64,000 nt of DNA from NCBI GenBank assembly GCA_026936325.1, contig JAPTHN010000004.1, positions 33,225,910 to 33,289,909 on the forward strand, read 5' to 3'. The notes under the pieces were generated by a model. That model was not told the origin of the DNA. It saw only the letters and a list, made by a program, of their open reading frames with translations, and ran no database searches. The translations under genes and the position numbers were made by a program. The DNA comes from Platynereis dumerilii (Eukaryota; Annelida; Polychaeta; Phyllodocida; Nereididae). This document shows, one piece after another, positions 33,926 to 45,262 of this stretch; the first letter of the stretch is position 1, and every line of letters begins with the position of its first letter.

Positions 33926-34582
33926 AAAAAATCAATAACCATAAAGCACTGGAGCTCTGTGGATGTGAAGCAATTTGACCAGAGGGCCTAATCTTTTTTT
34001 GCAATCACCTTTGGTTCGATTGTTGATTTTTCAATTGGATTGATACAATTGATTTGTGTGAATTGTTAACGACAAGTTTGGTTTGATTTGACACTTGAAG
34101 TCCAATTAAGTCAGTCACACCTTGTTTAAATGGCAATTAGCACTTTGATAAATTTGGTGATAGCATTTTAAGTATCAATTCATCATCTCAAATTTCTAAT
34201 TTAGCATGTCAGCATTTTAAAAAAAACTTTATTTTTTGGAATAGATATAATGTTTCTTAAATAGTTAATTGTACAAATAGTGATTAGTTATATGGCATGT
34301 TATAAATATGAATTAAATCTATCAATATGCCTTTTTAAAAATTGGCCGACCTTCAAATCATCCAGCTCATCCAGCTTTAGGCCTACACTCTCTAGCTAAA
34401 TTGCAATGATTAGCCTAGATGTCCAATGTAGCTGGATTCATTAAAGTGCTCTGTTGCAAATACCTTTCGTTTTTTGTTGGTTTAAGTCATATTTAATGTT
34501 TGTCATAATTTACGTTTCTCAAATCTGTTTTATTGAACAGAAATTTTTTAAGTTCTCATAAGAAAGAAAAACATGGGATAAA

Positions 34583-34726
34583 TAGGTTATTCCATGGCTT
34601 GGCCAGTATTTCCCTGATATTTTCACCCTCGACCTGTATTTTCCCTCGACCCTTCGGGTCTCGGGAAAATACTTGGTCTCTGGTGAAAATATCAGGGAAA
34701 TACTGGCCCAGCCATGGGATAACCTA
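34583..34726. mobile_element. Palindromic element, 144 bp
   Basis: Almost perfect inverted repeat from TAGGTTATTCCATGGCT to its mirror ending ATAACCTA, meeting at CGACCCTTCGGGTCTCGGG. There is no coding content. Confidence 0.8.
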
Positions 34727-34804
34727 TAATTATTGAAGGAACCGATGTATCTCCCTATCTCTCTGTCTACTTATTTTTGGCTAGTTTAATAGTCTTTCTA
34801 TCTA

Positions 34805-35236
34805 CAGTGCCGCCTGTGAGTTAAGTGAAACACATGAAATGGTGCCATTACATGAATGCTAAACATCCTCAGCAAAGCTGCTTGTGGAAACATGAATTCT
34901 CATCCGATGAGAGGAAAACGTATTGGGGCATAAAGGGCCGATATGTGAGGCATGTAGGATAACAATGGCAGCCAATTTTCTTTGCTGTAGTTGGAGTTAG
35001 GTATGGGTCAAAGTCTTTGATAAGTAAGTGAATCACAGGCCCAATGTTATTTGATAGGGAAGGGTGGTTCACTTACTTATCAAAGAATTTTACCCATACC
35101 TAACTTCGACTACAGCAAAGAACATTGTCTGCCATTGTTATGCTACATGCCTCACATATTGGCCTTTATGACCCAATATGTTTTCCTCTGCAAATTGCAA
35201 ACTATCCTGCGTTTCACTTACTTACAGGCGGCATTG
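34805..35236. mobile_element. Foldback element, about 432 bp
   Basis: Arms begin CAGTGCCGCCTGTGAGTTAA and end with GCCGCCTGTAAGTAAGTGAA mirrored. They share AACAATGGCAGCCAATTTTC and TTTGATAAGTAAGTGAA towards the centre near 35040. One arm is repeated at 62650-62875. Confidence 0.8.
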
Positions 35237-35929
35237 TAATCTGTCTAATCAGTTCATTCCATTTTCATTGATCATGACTGTCCAACTTTCCAAGTTATTA
35301 CGGATGCTTCATCCCCTGGTCCTGGTTCTTGCCTCAACCAGATTGGCCAGGTTAGGTTTACTATATATATGTTAAATGATTTGAATATATACAATCAATA
35401 TATTTCACTAACCATTCCAGACAACAACCTTTACCACCCAATGACTCAGCCCTACATTAAATCTACCCTAATCACACATTAGCACCTGCAATGGCCAGCA
35501 TGGTAACAACTGACCATTCTGTGAATATGTTGTCACTTGTCAAGACTTGCAACAAGCCCTGTCCTGCATGCAAGACTCATTCTGCAAGCTATAGTCTGCA
35601 GGAAGTCATCTTGAAAATTACAGCAATTTGAGAATTGACCCCATTTTGAACTTGGACACAAACAAGGTAATAGGCCAGTGCTATTGACTTCAATCTGTAA
35701 TTTATAAGTGAGGGAATAGTTTGTCATACTCAGAATTCCAGAGAAATTGATGAATAATTCTCATTCTTGTTTCTGTTGTGATATTTATTGTTGATCGAAT
35801 CCCAAAAGGTATGGGTCACAACATTGAATTTGTGGATCCTGCCTGTCATATCAAGCCAAATTAATTTGACAACTCAGGATCCTAATTAACCATACGGATG
35901 TCCTTCCACACGCTCTCTACATCCAATTC

Positions 35930-36196
35930 ACAGGGCAAAATAAGTTGATGGGCCCGTACATTTGTATTTTGAGCATTACTCCATTTTGCCCAAGGTTGAA
36001 GGGCCCTTTCCTATATAGGGCCCGCACGCATTGGGTCCTAATATAACTTAAAAGTTTTATTGTATCACACAGTCAGAAACTTGATCACAACAATAGACAT
36101 TATGGTTTTTTCTTATTTTAAAAAATATGCATGGGCCCCCTGAGTGGTTGGGCCCGTGGCAACTGCCACTCTGCCACATAGGCCAGTCCGCCCCTG
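35930..36196. mobile_element. Possible hAT-like element fragment
   Basis: The right edge reads GGCCAGTCCGCCCCTG, the reverse complement of a CAGGGGCGGACTGGCC end like those of many hAT-derived repeats. I could not find a matching left end or target duplication. Confidence 0.4.
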
Positions 36197-36479
36197 CTTC
36201 CGCCCATGCTTAAATCAGGCACTGAATGTACATGCAGAATTGCAGATATACACATATGAGCAGTAGCTTCCAATGACATGTATTTGGGGTGAAGATATCA
36301 GGTCTTTTGAAAGGTGAATGGCTTTTTATACTCATTTCCAAGACACGTGGTCACGTGTCCCAAAGAAAACTTGAATGACACGAGTTGAGCAACCTCATTT
36401 CTGTAAAATGTGCAAGGGGCAGTGTAGAGTCAAATTTGAAAGCATGGTTGTCAATGATGTGCCTTTTTGGGTGCAGGAC

Positions 36480-36680
36480 TAATCCCACTAGGTGACAGGC
36501 AAACCAAAGGGACTATGCATCTAATTTTTACTCTGAGATCAGTTATGACAAATCAAATGGCCTTCTCTTGATCATGACTAATCAAACAGCCTCTATGTTC
36601 CCCATGCTGAATGTAGAGTAGATGACACTTCATCGACTATCATAAGTCACAAGGTGCATTTTTCACAGTAAACTGGTCCC
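36480..36680. mobile_element. MITE family B, partial copy
   Basis: Shares CCTTCTCTTGATCATGACTA, CAGCCTCTATGTTCCCCATG and GATGACACTTCATCG with the other family B copies. Both ends are eroded. Confidence 0.68.
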
Positions 36681-36999
36681 ATCTTTTCGCATAACTAATC
36701 AATAGGCTGTAAGACACCAATCTTTGCAAGCATGATTGTTCTTTTATTGTCTACCAAGAGCATACAATCCTAACGCCATTGCCTCATTGCCATGATCACT
36801 GCCTGTGCTATCAATGTAAACCTAAACCTTGCCAGTGTAAAGATACAGATCGATGTAAGCCTTATCATCTATCTCCCGACAGAAATACAATCAATCTTTG
36901 ACAGTCAATGATATTGTTTTTGATCCATGCACCAACAAAAAATGAGCTGACATAACCACAAAATATAACCAAAAAAGCCTCTTGTAAAGCTACAAATAT

Positions 37000-38110
37000 T
37001 GACAGAATTATCAGACATGTGTACTTAAATTAGTGTTGGTCTCCTGAAGTTTCATGCAATATATATACCACCTCATTCTGTTGATCAACAACATTGTTTA
37101 TGTTCAAAGAAGGGCAAATCCCTCCTCTAACAGTTTTACTGTAAAATTCTCCAAAATATTAATGATAAAAGTCAAATTCTAACCTGCAATTGTACTTATA
37201 TCCAGTCAGATAGTTCCAATGCTTAAAGAGTCCAGAATTAACAGACATGTGTACCTAGCGTTGGAATTTCATGCAACATACACCACCTCATTCCACTGAC
37301 CAACAACTTTTTTTTTTTGTTCAAAGAAAGGCAAATCCCCACTCAAATAGTTTTTCACTAAAATTGTCCAAAATATTAACGATAAACGTCAAATTCTAAC
37401 CTGTAATTGTACTTATATCTAGTAAGATAGTTCCAATGCTTATAGAGTCCAAAATTAACAGACAAGACATGTGTACTAAGCATGGGAAGTTTCATGCAAT
37501 ATATACCACCTATTCCATTGACCATTACTATTTTTTGTTCAAAGAAAGGCAAAAATCCCCACTAAAATAGTTTTTCACTAAAATTCTCCAAAATATCAAT
37601 GATAAAAGTCAAATTCTAACCTGTAAATGTACTTATATCAACTAAGATATTCCCAGTGCTTAAAGATTCAGGAATTAACATGTGTACATAGCATTGGAAG
37701 TTTCATGCAACATACACCACCTCATTCCACTGACCAACAACTGTTTTTTTTTGGTTCAACGAAAGACAAATCCCAACTCAAACAATTTTTCAGTAAATTC
37801 TCCAAAATATTACTGATAAACGTCAAATTCTAACCTGTAATTGTACTTATATCTAGTAAGATAGTTCCAATGCTTATAGAGTCCAAAATTAACAGACAAG
37901 ACATGTGTACTAAGCATGGGAAGTTTCATGCAATATATACCACCTATTCCATTGACCATTAATATTTTTTGTTCAAAGAAAGGCAAAAATTCCCACTAAA
38001 ATAGTTTTTCACTGAAATTCTCCAAAATATCAATGATAAAAGTCAAATTCAAACCTGTAAATGTACTTATATCCACTCAGATAGTCCCAGTGCTTAACCA
38101 GTCCTCCCAA
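37000..38110. repeat. Tandem array of about 220-bp units, five copies
   Basis: Units start near 37014, 37243, 37464, 37677 and 37899 at GACATGTGTAC and run through TTTCATGCAA..ATACCACC, GTTCAAAGAAAGGCAAA and CAAATTCTAACCTGTAA. The third and fifth units are much closer to each other than to their neighbours, so a two-unit block seems to have been duplicated. Confidence 0.88.
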
Positions 38111-38534
38111 GATTCATTCTACAGGTTTTGCCATGGCAACGCATCGGTGAACATTATCAATGAATCTGAAGCAGGCCAAGAATTTCGAAGCCACAAAATT
38201 TCAACTCAAATTGCCTTTTACAAGATCCCCAAACAGCATGAACAGTCCTATAACTTCATAGCAATGATAGCATAACTTGATGTTAAAAGGATAAGTTATT
38301 GTTAGTGACTTGTTTCTGACTTCTGTTGGAAATGTTTCCCTTTGTGGGGATTTTGTAAGTTTGATGGTTTTAAACAGTGCATGTATATATGTGTTATTTC
38401 AATAACATTATTCGACACCTCTGTCAGACAATCAAATGCCAGTATTTCAGGGCAATAATTCCCATATTCTTTGCTGTCCATTTATCGTCTCATGTTTGAC
38501 TGTTAGAGCGTTTGTCTCATGGTATAAGCCAGTT

Positions 38535-38640
38535 ATAAATTCACCACAGGATCAGGAATATGTGTTTATCACACCTCGGCCTCAATCCCTTGAGTGATAA
38601 ATCACATATTCCCTCAAATGTGGTGAATAACCAATTCTTG
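38535..38640. mobile_element. Short palindromic element
   Basis: Arms GAATATGTGTTTATCAC and its mirror GTGATAAATCACATATTC are flanked by TTCACCACA/TGTGGTGAA. A relative with the same core lies at 45130-45262. Confidence 0.6.
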
Positions 38641-39000
38641 TCAGTAGCATGACACTGGCTTCGATTAGTTGAAAGTGTTTGTGTAAAGAGTTGGTAAGTT
38701 TAGTGGTTTTAGGCATTGTTTCAGTGTTTTATGACACAACAGGTAAACTTCTCTATATAACTTGTTGTTAAAAGTATTATAACTTATCACGAGTAGCTGC
38801 TTGCAACAGTTGTTGGTAACTTCTGTTTGTGGAAATGCTTCTGTGAATTATGGTGTCAGCTAAGACAGTTTTGGGTTTTATTGCTTTTTGGACAACACAC
38901 TCCATACGTTTGTTGATGACATGCTTGGTGGGTTAGGGATGAAGTTCCACACATATCATAACTTGTTGGTAAAGAATAACTTCTCTTTACTAACTTCTGA

Positions 39001-39320
39001 TTATCTATCTATCCTTCTATCTATCTATAGATCTTTCTATCTATCTATCTATCTATGTATCGATCTATCGATCTGGCTATCGATCTGGCTATCAATCTAA
39101 TCTATCTATCTACCTTTCTTTCTTTCTTTCTTTCTTTCTTTCAGTCTATCTGTCTGTCAATCTTTCTGTCTATCTTTTTGTCTATCTTTCTGTCTATCTT
39201 TCTGTCTATCTTTCTGTCTATCTTTCTGTCTATCTTTCTGTCTATCTTTCTGTCTACCTTTCTGTCAATCTAACTTTCTGTCTATCTTCCTATATTTCTA
39301 TCTCTCTTTCTGTCTATCTT
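39001..39320. repeat. Compound microsatellite (CTAT)n and 12-bp (TTTCTGTCTATC)n
   Basis: CTAT-type units pass into TTTC units near 39115 and then into at least eight nearly exact TTTCTGTCTATC units (about 39160-39260). The long Ser-Ile-Phe-Leu frame over it is compositional. Confidence 0.93.
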
Positions 39321-39685
39321 ACCAGAAAGGTCAAAATTCCTGCAAGCATATGTATTTTCACATTTATACCTGTGCATATGTGTACACAACTTGTATATAC
39401 AGAAATATGGTATTTCAGGTAATTTTTTTGACAAATCAAATATCAAGATAACTTTTTAAAAGCTGTGAAGCAGGCAGTCTATATTTAAGTTCCAGACTTG
39501 AGGTTTTTATGAACATAAAAAACCAGTCAAGGGTTAAAAAATGCATATATCAGTAAGGCATTTCAGTCTGGTGGGCACATGATGTAGACTAAGTATTAAT
39601 ATACTAAAATATATATATTAAAAGATGGTATGAGATGCATAGACATATCGGAGAGATAAAAATTTCGAAATTCAGGTAAGTAGGC

Positions 39686-39958
39686 TAAAATTGACCTCCA
39701 ACTTGGTCGTGTGATGTCGCTGTCTTGAAAAATTTTGTTTGTGTCAGATATGGTTAATCAGTTGATTCAGTGCTTATCATATCTAGCAGCATAGGTGACA
39801 ATAAACAAACTAGTTAAATGACTTAAGGCACTTCATCAAATAAGAAGATTAGGAGACCAACAGAAAACTGTCAATGACGTGGCAAAGCCAGTTTGCAAAT
39901 TGAAAATGAGAAGCTTAATTTTTCCGGTTGACCGCCAATCTGCAAAGAGCTCTGAGTC
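39686..39958. mobile_element. MITE family A, reversed and left-truncated copy
   Basis: In reverse orientation it carries CAACTTGGTCGTGTGATGTC, the GGTTAATCAGTTGATTCAGT block, the GGTGACAATAAACAAAC block and the CGCCAATCTGCAAAGAGCTC end shared with 101-1200 and 27013-27310. Confidence 0.75.
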
Positions 39959-40810
39959 CATTGAACTAACTTGAAAATACCTTTGTTTTTGCTACTTTTT
40001 GTGCCATTCTTTAAAAGGATATTTCTCATGGAATAAAAGTTGGTAAATGATGAAGTCTATGTTATCGTCAGACTGTCAGTATTGATTTGGTAAATTTTAC
40101 TCTCCATAGTTTTGGAATTAAAATGATTATAAACTGCATTGAATAACACTTATCATGTCATAAATTTATTTTTGACAAAAGTTGAACCACAACCATTGTT
40201 GCTCAACCATAATAGTATCAAAATATTGTACTCTGTATCAACCATCATGAAAGCACCTAAAATGTACATAAATGAATTATTTGTGTGATAGTAATGAAAC
40301 TAGATTATAGACCATTTTTGTAGTAAATTCTAACAAAGGACACCTTATTTCTGTTTTATTTTTATATCTTTTATACTCCACTGCTTATAGGCAAGCAACC
40401 GTAAATGTTGACAATATGTTAAATAAATCAACTTAGTGCAACAGCAGGATAACTTGTTTCAAGTTTTCAAGGTAATTGAGGATACATTTTTTAACAATTT
40501 TTTGCATACCTTAGAGAATGAAAAAAATAAAACACTTTCATTTGAAACACAGGGTTGTTCTTCAGTTCTGCCATACTTCAATTGTACAACTGATATGTGA
40601 ATGCTTTGTGTCTACGCCAACCTGTGTTTTTTTTATATATTTTATAGAAAATGACCACACCCCACAGAAAGGCTGCTTCGTGACAACAGAAAGTGAGATC
40701 TATATCCCAGCTCATCTCATCTCTCTCCATATCACCTTATAATGAGCTCTGTTTGTTTAGGGGCAATCTGTTTGACTATCGATTTCATTATTAATTGATC
40801 AATCAATTGA
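39959..40810. other. No gene recognised
   Basis: AT-rich. A frame at 40518-40742 has no recognisable domain, and its composition does not differ from its surroundings. Confidence 0.4.
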
Positions 40811-40811
40811 C

Positions 40812-40897
<86 letters not shown>

Positions 40898-40920
40898 ATC
40901 TTTCTGTCTGTCTTATCTAT
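40811..40920. repeat. (TATC)n microsatellite
   Basis: About 110 bp, nearly pure TATC/CTAT for the first 85 bases and then TTTC-interrupted. Confidence 0.94.
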
Positions 40921-41412
40921 CAACCTGTTTATCAATCTTGAACAATCCCCTTTTCATGTTTATACGGATGCTTCACATAATGCTACTGGTACCCTCCCTT
41001 ACAGGTTACCATCATTGTTCCCAGTTGAAATTGGCAGATTTCACGAAAAGTGCTCTCAGAGGGTACCTTAAACTTTGCAACCCTTTTGTTATCTCTCTGT
41101 TGCTTCCTGAAGCAAGTAAACCTATTACTAAGTACATCTGTGATCTAATGAATAAATATCAATAAAATAATCCTCAAATATGTTGCTTTTTGCCCTTAAA
41201 ATTTTTTCTTATCCCTCATGAGGACAATTTTGGACGACCAAACTTACGGGTGATCAGACGTGCTCACTGTGGAATCTGCTAAACCCAATTCAGGAAAATG
41301 TAGTGATATGTGATTGATAAAAGACATCTTGAAAATTATTTTGGAACCATTTTTAATTGTAGGCCTATTGGTCTTCATGAAACTTGAAAAAAAATGAAAA
41401 ATAGAAAATGAC

Positions 41413-42049
41413 TGCTAATGTAACTCAATTCTGTCATAGGACACAGAGGTTACATTAGCAACTTTTACATGGGGATTTTCCGTGTTCTTGCTACTCATGC
41501 CAATTTCAAACATGAAATTCAAAAGATTTATTAAAAAACGTGTCTTATTTGCCTATATACATTGCCAAAATCATAAATGACTGGGTGTGGCAGCTGTTTT
41601 TTTTATTGCTAATGTAACTGCAATTTCGCATCTGTCCACTTCATAGTGTTACATTAGCAAAATTTGTCCATGTAAATTACGTTAACGAACACATGATTAG
41701 ATCTCAATTTTTTTCTGAACTGAAAGCCAGATCTCCCAGGAGCAGGCCAGGGGTGGTACCATGCTGGTGATTTCATTTATATTGCAGTAGGATCCGCATA
41801 AAAAATTCCGTCCTCCATCATTTATCATTGTTACATTAGCACAAGGCCATATTTTTAGTTACTCTGATCTACCAATCCAACAGAAAACAGTGTTTACCCA
41901 TGATTTTATTTAATGGATTGACACAATAAATGATTTAGATTTCAGTTTTTTTTTGTCCTGCCAACTATCCTTAGAAAAAGCACCCTAAGAAAATCTGAGA
42001 AGCTACAAATCATTTATGTCTGGCCTTATCAGACTTGTGCTAATGTAAC
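41413..42049. repeat. Cluster of six copies of a 12-bp motif in both orientations
   Basis: The exact 12-mer TGCTAATGTAAC occurs at 41413, 41607 and 42038, and its reverse complement at 41449, 41648 and 41830. The first two pairs are inverted, spaced 24 and 29 bp apart. The unit probably belongs to a non-autonomous DNA element like the one at 47512-48553; its outer ends were not found. Confidence 0.7.
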
Positions 42050-42280
42050 TTGTGGTAACTAATTTGCAGCTTTTTGTGAAATCTGCCCATTGTCTCTGGC
42101 TGTCCCGTTAAATCACACCATATATCCTCTTCCTTTCTCTGCTTAATTATCATCAATCTAATAACTATGTGTCCTTCCATTTTTCTTCTTTGTCATAGAA
42201 GATCATTGTATTGAATACAAGGAATTTATTCTGAGGCCATGAATCAGTCTTGTGTTTTGCAATTCACAGCTTAGTATAGG

Positions 42281-42402
42281 TTGTACAACGAATTTGAGGT
42301 GTGTAACTAGCATTTCAGGTGGTTATTTACCGAGGGCTTTAGCCCGAGGTAAATAACCCCTGAAATGTTAATTATACACCGAAAATGAGTTGTATAAGCG
42401 AC
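42281..42402. mobile_element. Palindromic element, about 120 bp
   Basis: A perfect core hairpin, CATTTCAGGTGGTTATTTAC against GTAAATAACCCCTGAAATG, meets at GGGCTTTAGCCC. It is flanked by GTTGTACAACG.../...GAGTTGTATAAG and by GGTGTGTAAC/GTTAATTATACACC. Confidence 0.72.
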
Positions 42403-43014
42403 TTATACTCCATATGACCTCTGAAAGATTTTTAACTGAATTTTGTGGCTTTGTTGTCATTTTTAGGTGCGTTGTTTGCAGAAAAAACAGTACAACATGC
42501 TAACTTAATCCCCAACAGTGGTATAACTAACAAATCCGTTGGTTATACCACGGCAAAAGACAATAGAAAACTGTCTTGGTGGAGTATAAAGTTCACTAAG
42601 CTCAACTACAGTAATTAATAACATGTACAGGCTTAAAACAATTGTTTGTGAGTGGATGCATATAGCAAGTATGTATGTGTTATTGATTACCATAATTTTG
42701 CTTTTGTAATTTTCAATTGCCAAACACAAGGATGATCCTTAATCGATCATAGCATGACATCATACTCTCAGTCAAGGAAGAAAAATTGAAGGATACGTAG
42801 TTATTGGATGGATAATAAGATATTCTTCTCTCCCTGACATCCAAGTCATCTAATATTATGTAGAGTAAGTACTACAAATTCGAGCAACAGAGGCTAATAT
42901 AAAATGTAAATTTCCGGTGGATGTTCAAATGAATATAATTGAAAATTTACGATTCCCAATACACTCTACATGCCATTTGACATCGTTTAAATCTGGATTA
43001 TGAAATTCAACTTA

Positions 43015-43186
43015 GGGCGGATAATCGACTCAAGTTAAGTATCCAACTGTTAGTGACCTCCCTGGACTGAATAAGCCACAGGATAGGCTTATTCACAGTT
43101 GTTCACACCTTTTCAACCAATCCTGCCACTTATTCTGTCCAGGGAGGTCACTAATAGTTGGATACTTAACTTGAGCCGGATAATCC
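43015..43186. mobile_element. Foldback element, about 170 bp
   Basis: Arms GGCGGATAATCGACTCAAGT... and its mirror ending TTGAGCCGGATAATCC are nearly exact and include AGTGACCTCCCTGGAC on both sides. Confidence 0.8.
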
Positions 43187-43536
43187 CCAAAATATTAGTT
43201 GTCCTCTCAAAAGGTCCACTTCTTGAGGTTGGCCTATGTGTAGTGACACCTCATATTTTGTCTTTCCCATTCAGTAACACAATACTTCAATGGGCCCGTT
43301 ATTTATCACTTCGACCTTGACATCCTTTTTTCACAATTCCTTTGATAACAGGTTGTCAAAATTGCTTTGTTACATTAAGCATCTAATTAAGAGGCTATTA
43401 CAGAGACAAGGGTCAAATATAGGATACATTTGGAAAATAAAGAGAACTTTGTCAAAACTTAGAAAAAATAGCTCCTATTATCTGTATACATTTATATTGT
43501 AAACTTGTAAATAACAATTTTTATTATTGTATAACT

Positions 43537-44359
43537 ACTGAAGTTTTTCAGGATAAGGGAACTTAGCTGGCTACTAAGACACTAAGGCCCCTTATGCTTG
43601 GTGGAGGTTCCTTAGAGGGATTACAGAACTGTTTTTCTCAGTTTTATATAATTTCATCGCAAAGTTTCTGTGTTTGTCATAATATTGAGATTAAATATCA
43701 ATATCCTAATGTGTGAAATAAACAAAGACCAGATTGTGTGCAAGCATAGACTGTGCTTGAGCAAACCCACAATGCAATATGACAAGGTTTACATGCATTA
43801 CAGCAAATATGAGCATTTAAACCTTCGTCAAAGCTTTTAAATTACGTATAAAATCAAAATTAATTGATCCATATAAGACCATAAAATACGCATTGTTAAA
43901 CCCAGGCCTTCTGTTAACACCATGAATTTGGTGTAGGTATGCATCCTCCTTCTTCAAACATGTACATTAACATAAATATTGTGGAATGAATATTTCTAAC
44001 ATTTGTCAGTGGGGCCTGGCACATGTGCAGTTGTGTATTATTCAAATTATTACTAAAAAAGAAAAGTAGGGGAGAATTAGGTAAGTTGTGTCGTTTTTGC
44101 CTTGGGGTGATTTTCTATTAAAAAACTTACTTTGTGAAGCAATTAAAACAATGGGACACAACAATTTGGGAGATAATTGTGGACCTTCACAAAGAGTTCT
44201 AGGTTGCACATCTGAACCCTGTGTTGCTGTAAGGCCAAATGTGCTGTAAGGACCCATTTAAGGGGCCATGGCTACTAGTGTTAGTACCTAAGTAGCTCAT
44301 AAGTGGGTGTTTCATGTCTTAGTAACCACCTTAGTTCCCTTATCCTGAAAAACTTCAGT
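43537..44359. mobile_element. TIR element, 823 bp
   Basis: Inverted ends of about 46 bp start ACTGAAGTTTTTCAGGATAA and are mirrored exactly for the first 27 bases at the right end. There is no obvious target duplication and no transposase frame, so it is probably non-autonomous. Confidence 0.8.
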
Positions 44360-45129
44360 GGGTGTACTGAATAAATAAATGTAATGACAATAATCATAAT
44401 AAAAAGTTCTGTCTTCATTTGTCTCAAAAATGGAAATAGTAACTGACGAAAAGGCACATTTAAATGATGTAACACTTTGATTTAAAGCTGATCACTGATT
44501 TTACTGGCATACAAATGTAGATAAGATAGGCTACAGCAAGCAAAACTTCACAATTTTAGAATGGCACTCTACACATGTAACATGGTCTATGTTATTGAGT
44601 TTTATTATAAGTTACAGTATCTTTCAAGGCCCTGCGTCGCATGTCAAGTGCCCATAAAAAGAGACAAATTGCACAAATTTCCAAATTGTACAGGATGCAA
44701 CTACAAAGAGAGGCAATTTTTCAGGAAATTATATCTTTATAGTGCATGAAGTGAATATCTAGATCAAAAACATACTATTCAATACATAAGTTGGTCAATG
44801 TCAACTGTAAACAATGGTTTTGGCTCCACCTGAGCAATCATTCATGCAATAGGAAGTCATTCTAACCATCACTATGGTAGCACACTGGCTTTTTAACCTA
44901 TAGATAAGCCTTAGAAGCTCATGTAAGGAAGTACAGGATATGTTTGGTCCCAAGTCCCTGCCTGTCCTGAGTATACAACATCATTATAACCTTATTTATA
45001 CCATTCAACACCTCTTATTTATACCATTCAACACCTCTCTCAACCAATCCCGAACCAGTATTTTGCTGCAATACATCCCATATTCTTTGTTGTCTATTTA
45101 TTGCTTTATGTTTGACTATTTGAGTGTTT
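44360..45129. other. No gene recognised
   Basis: AT-rich. The only structure is a short tandem duplication near 44995-45036 (TTATACCATTCAACACCTCT twice). Confidence 0.4.
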
Positions 45130-45262
45130 CATGGTATAAGCTGGTAATTCGTCATATCATATCACATGATCAGGAATATGTGTTTATCACACCTCGGGCT
45201 AATTAAAGTCCTCAGGAGATAAATCACACATTTCCCTCTCACATGGTGAATAACCTGTACTA
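45130..45262. mobile_element. Short palindromic element, relative of 38535-38640
   Basis: Shares ATCAGGAATATGTGTTTATC, ACACCTCGG and TGGTGAATAACC with the 38.5-kb copy. The arms are more diverged here. Confidence 0.6.

Noticed and set aside
39055-39273. Ser-Ile-Phe-Leu periodic frame
   Set aside because: Translation of the 12-bp microsatellite.
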